Made by a program: the position numbers and the translations under genes. From Chloroflexota bacterium (GTDB taxonomy: Bacteria > Chloroflexota > Anaerolineae > Aggregatilineales > UBA2796), in NCBI GenBank assembly GCA_017743585.1, contig JAGHYP010000151.1:1-6951 (forward strand): a stretch of 6,951 nt of DNA, in the 5' to 3' direction. This document shows, one piece after another, positions 5,638 to 6,951 of the stretch. A model generated the notes under the pieces. It ran no database searches and was not told where the DNA came from. It saw only the letters and a list, made by a program, of their open reading frames with translations. The first letter of the stretch is position 1, and every line of letters begins with the position of its first letter.

Positions 5638-5666
5638 ATCATAGCAGCGCTGAGCGCGCTGAACAA
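5638..5666 (-). promoter_or_regulatory. Near-consensus promoter of the nfu-esterase operon, predicted leaderless
   Basis: On the minus strand TTGTTC (5666-5661) is followed after exactly 17 bases by TGC-TATGAT (-10 at 5643-5638), including an extended TGn element. Only the eight bases CACACGCT separate the -10 from the ATG at 5629, so transcription should start at or within a few bases of the start codon and no ribosome site can be present. A TTCAGC half-site, related to the inverted repeat at 5780-5796, overlaps the -35. Confidence 0.65.
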
Positions 5667-5677
5667 GAGGCAAGCTG

Positions 5678-5694
5678 CCCAAGGCGCACTTGGG
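5678..5694. promoter_or_regulatory. Inverted repeat CCCAAG-N5-CTTGGG in the divergent region
   Basis: CCCAAG (5678-5683) and CTTGGG (5689-5694) are perfect inverted copies around GCGCA. It lies upstream of the -35 of the nfu operon, a position suited to a dimeric regulator. It could equally be a small hairpin; no T-run follows. Confidence 0.4.
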
Positions 5695-5700
5695 GTGAGG

Positions 5701-5718
5701 TATCTTGAGGATATCTTG
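5701..5718. repeat. Direct repeat TATCTTG x2, one helical turn apart
   Basis: TATCTTG occurs at 5701-5707 and again at 5712-5718, so the copies start 11 bases apart on the same face of the helix. They are in the divergent control region between the nfu operon and amt. The second copy runs into CTTGCACAAG (5715-5724), itself nearly palindromic. A tandem protein-binding site is possible. Confidence 0.4.
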
Positions 5719-5738
5719 CACAAGTAGCGCGCTCATTT

Positions 5739-5796
5739 TTCAGCATTTTATCAAACCTAGCGCTCGGTCGGCGTTTTGGTTCAGCAGAATGCTGAA
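5739..5796. promoter_or_regulatory. Candidate operator: TTCAGCA-GAA-TGCTGAA plus an extra half-site
   Basis: TTCAGCA (5780-5786), GAA, TGCTGAA (5790-5796) is a perfect 17-base inverted repeat. The same TTCAGCA also stands alone at 5739-5745, 41 bases (about four helical turns) upstream, and GCTGAA at 5658-5663 overlaps the nfu -35. The arrangement suggests one dimeric regulator acting on both divergent units, but the regulator is unknown. Confidence 0.45.
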
Positions 5797-5828
5797 GTTT
5801 GCCCCCGAAAAGTTGTGGCAAAGCGTAC

Positions 5829-5858
5829 GTAACAGCGCCCAGAACGATCCTCTATGCT
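5829..5858 (+). promoter_or_regulatory. Weak candidate promoter for amt
   Basis: GTAACA (5829-5834, 4 of 6 of TTGACA) and TATGCT (5853-5858, 4 of 6 of TATAAT) are separated by 18 bases. A start near 5865 would give a leader of about 50 bases with GAAGGAG (5901-5907). No better pair was found, but the match is modest. Confidence 0.3.
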
Positions 5859-5914
5859 CTGCCGCGTTGAGTCCATTCACAGTCTGTCGGACGCATGACC
5901 GAAGGAGCATTGAA

Positions 5915-6951
5915 ATGCTGAAGAGACGTCGTATCACAACTCGGACAGTGCTGGGAGCGCTGGTCTTGTTCGCGCTTGCCTTCATGCTGAGCCGAGCGCT
6001 CGTGACGCCTGCCCGTGCCGATCAGGGCGTTGCAGAGGCTGTGCTGTCAGCGCCAGCGGCAAGCCTTGCAGCAGCTGAGACAGGCAAGCAGGTGGCGCAG
6101 GAAGACGATCTGGCGGCGCAGCTCGCTAAGTTTCAGGCGAATTTGGACACAGTCTGGGTGTTGATCGCCGCTTTTCTCGTCTTCTTCATGCAGGCGGGCT
6201 TCGCCTTGTTAGAGGCAGGCTTCGTGAGCGTCAAACACGTGGTCAACATCATGATGAAGAACTTGTTCGACTTCGCGGCCGCCTCGATCATGTTTGGCGC
6301 AATCGGTTTCGGCGTCATGTTCGGCGCGGGCAATCCATTTTTTGGCACTGAGTGGTTCTTCCTCAGCGGCATCCCAGAGACCTATCCAGGCTTGACTGTG
6401 CCGACCTACGCCTTCTTCTTCTTCCAGCTGGTCTTCGCAGGCACAGCGGCGACCATTGCCTCAGGCGCCATGGGCGGACGCACGCAATTTCGCGGCTACC
6501 TGCTCTATAGCCTGATCGCGAGCGCGCTCATCTATCCTGTGGTCGGGCATTGGGTCTGGGGCGGCGGCTGGCTCGCCACTTTGGAGACGCCGTTCATAGA
6601 TTTCGCAGGCTCGACCGTTGTTCACTCGACAGGCGCTTGGATCGGATTGATGGGCGCCATTTTCCTCGGCCCGCGCATTGGGCGCTTCGGAAAAGACGCC
6701 AAGCCAATGGTCGGGCATAACATGACAGCGGCGACGCTCGGCGCGTTCATCCTGTGGTTCGGTTGGTTCGGTTTCAATCCCGGCTCGCAGCTGAGCGCTG
6801 ACGGCGCTGCCATCGGTCTGATCACGGTCACCACGAACTTAGCAGCGGCGGCGGGCGCAGTAGCCGGCTTGGCCATGAACTGGATTGCAGTTGGCAAGCC
6901 GCAGTTGCCGCCGATGCTGAATGGCGCATTGGCGGGCTTGGTGGCGATCAC
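5915..6951 (+). CDS. amt: Ammonium transporter Amt (3' end outside the window)
   Basis: The first 345 codons of an inner-membrane trimeric channel that takes up ammonium. Residues 1-35 look like a signal peptide (KRRR, hydrophobic core, ending PARA), followed by about 40 Ala/Gln-rich residues. Then come the family landmarks: TVWVLIAAFLVFFMQAGFAL and LEAG (79-102), FQLVFAGTAATIASGAMGGR (170-189), VWGGGW (214-219), DFAGSTVVH (229-237) with the counterparts of the structural Asp and first pore His of E. coli AmtB, FGFNPGS (285-291) with the Phe/Ser of the recruitment site, and NGALAGLVAI at the edge. The second pore His lies beyond the window. The usual AER after the SGA motif is GGR (187-189). 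The ATG has GAAGGAG seven bases ahead. Amt genes are often followed by a PII gene, which cannot be seen here. It is divergent from the nfu operon. Confidence 0.95.
   Translation, partial: MLKRRRITTRTVLGALVLFALAFMLSRALVTPARADQGVAEAVLSAPAASLAAAETGKQVAQEDDLAAQLAKFQANLDTVWVLIAAFLVFFMQAGFALLEAGFVSVKHVVNIMMKNLFDFAAASIMFGAIGFGVMFGAGNPFFGTEWFFLSGIPETYPGLTVPTYAFFFFQLVFAGTAATIASGAMGGRTQFRGYLLYSLIASALIYPVVGHWVWGGGWLATLETPFIDFAGSTVVHSTGAWIGLMGAIFLGPRIGRFGKDAKPMVGHNMTAATLGAFILWFGWFGFNPGSQLSADGAAIGLITVTTNLAAAAGAVAGLAMNWIAVGKPQLPPMLNGALAGLVAI

Noticed and set aside
5816..5831. Sigma-54-like TGGCA upstream of amt
   Set aside because: The matching TTGC at the -12 position is absent (TGGCAAAGCGTACGT), so the spacing and second element fail.
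5895..5921. Eight-codon mini-ORF (MTEGALKC) overlapping the amt start
   Set aside because: It contains the amt ribosome site itself and has none of its own; most likely chance.
1..6951. CRISPR array, insertion sequence, attachment site or defence gene
   Set aside because: No regularly spaced repeats, transposase or integrase motifs, terminal inverted repeats or recognised defence domains were seen.

Overview
The window carries about seven protein genes of a GC-rich bacterium. A Chloroflexota (Anaerolineae-like) host is the best guess. The hints are an exported DUF3048 protein with a long Thr/Pro/Leu linker behind its signal peptide, a companion coiled-coil lipoprotein of no common family, frequent GTG starts, and a stand-alone Nfu N-terminal domain protein. 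This is inferred from protein style only; there is no rRNA or other phylogenetic marker here.

Layout. Bases 1-98 are the last codons of an upstream membrane protein. Bases 224-1132 (+) encode an XRE-type helix-turn-helix regulator with a C-terminal region resembling the MmyB/PAS-like ligand-binding fold. A roughly 450-base stretch (1133-1583) has no convincing gene but holds two strong hairpins. Then come a DUF3048 (YerB-like) exported protein (1584-3017, +) and a small putative lipoprotein (3114-3872, +), probably one transcription unit concerned with the cell envelope. A four-repeat TPR protein (3986-4462, +) follows, ending at a hairpin plus U-rich tract. On the minus strand an operon reads leftward from 5629: a 92-residue Nfu_N-domain protein, an alpha/beta-hydrolase esterase coupled to it by a TGATG overlap, and then a broken start of an alkaline-phosphatase-superfamily metalloenzyme that has lost nearly all of its length next to the TPR gene. 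A 285-base divergent control region (5630-5914) separates this operon from an ammonium transporter (5915 to the window end, +), which is cut by the window edge.

Most of the content is ordinary chromosomal housekeeping and envelope material. I see no defence system, mobile element, CRISPR array, tRNA or rRNA. The points worth a second look are regulatory or evolutionary: a 19-base leader motif shared by the regulator gene and the DUF3048 operon (15/19 identical, all differences transitions), a near-consensus promoter that should give a leaderless nfu-esterase mRNA, a perfect 7+3+7 inverted repeat with extra half-sites in the amt/nfu divergent region, and the metalloenzyme remnant.
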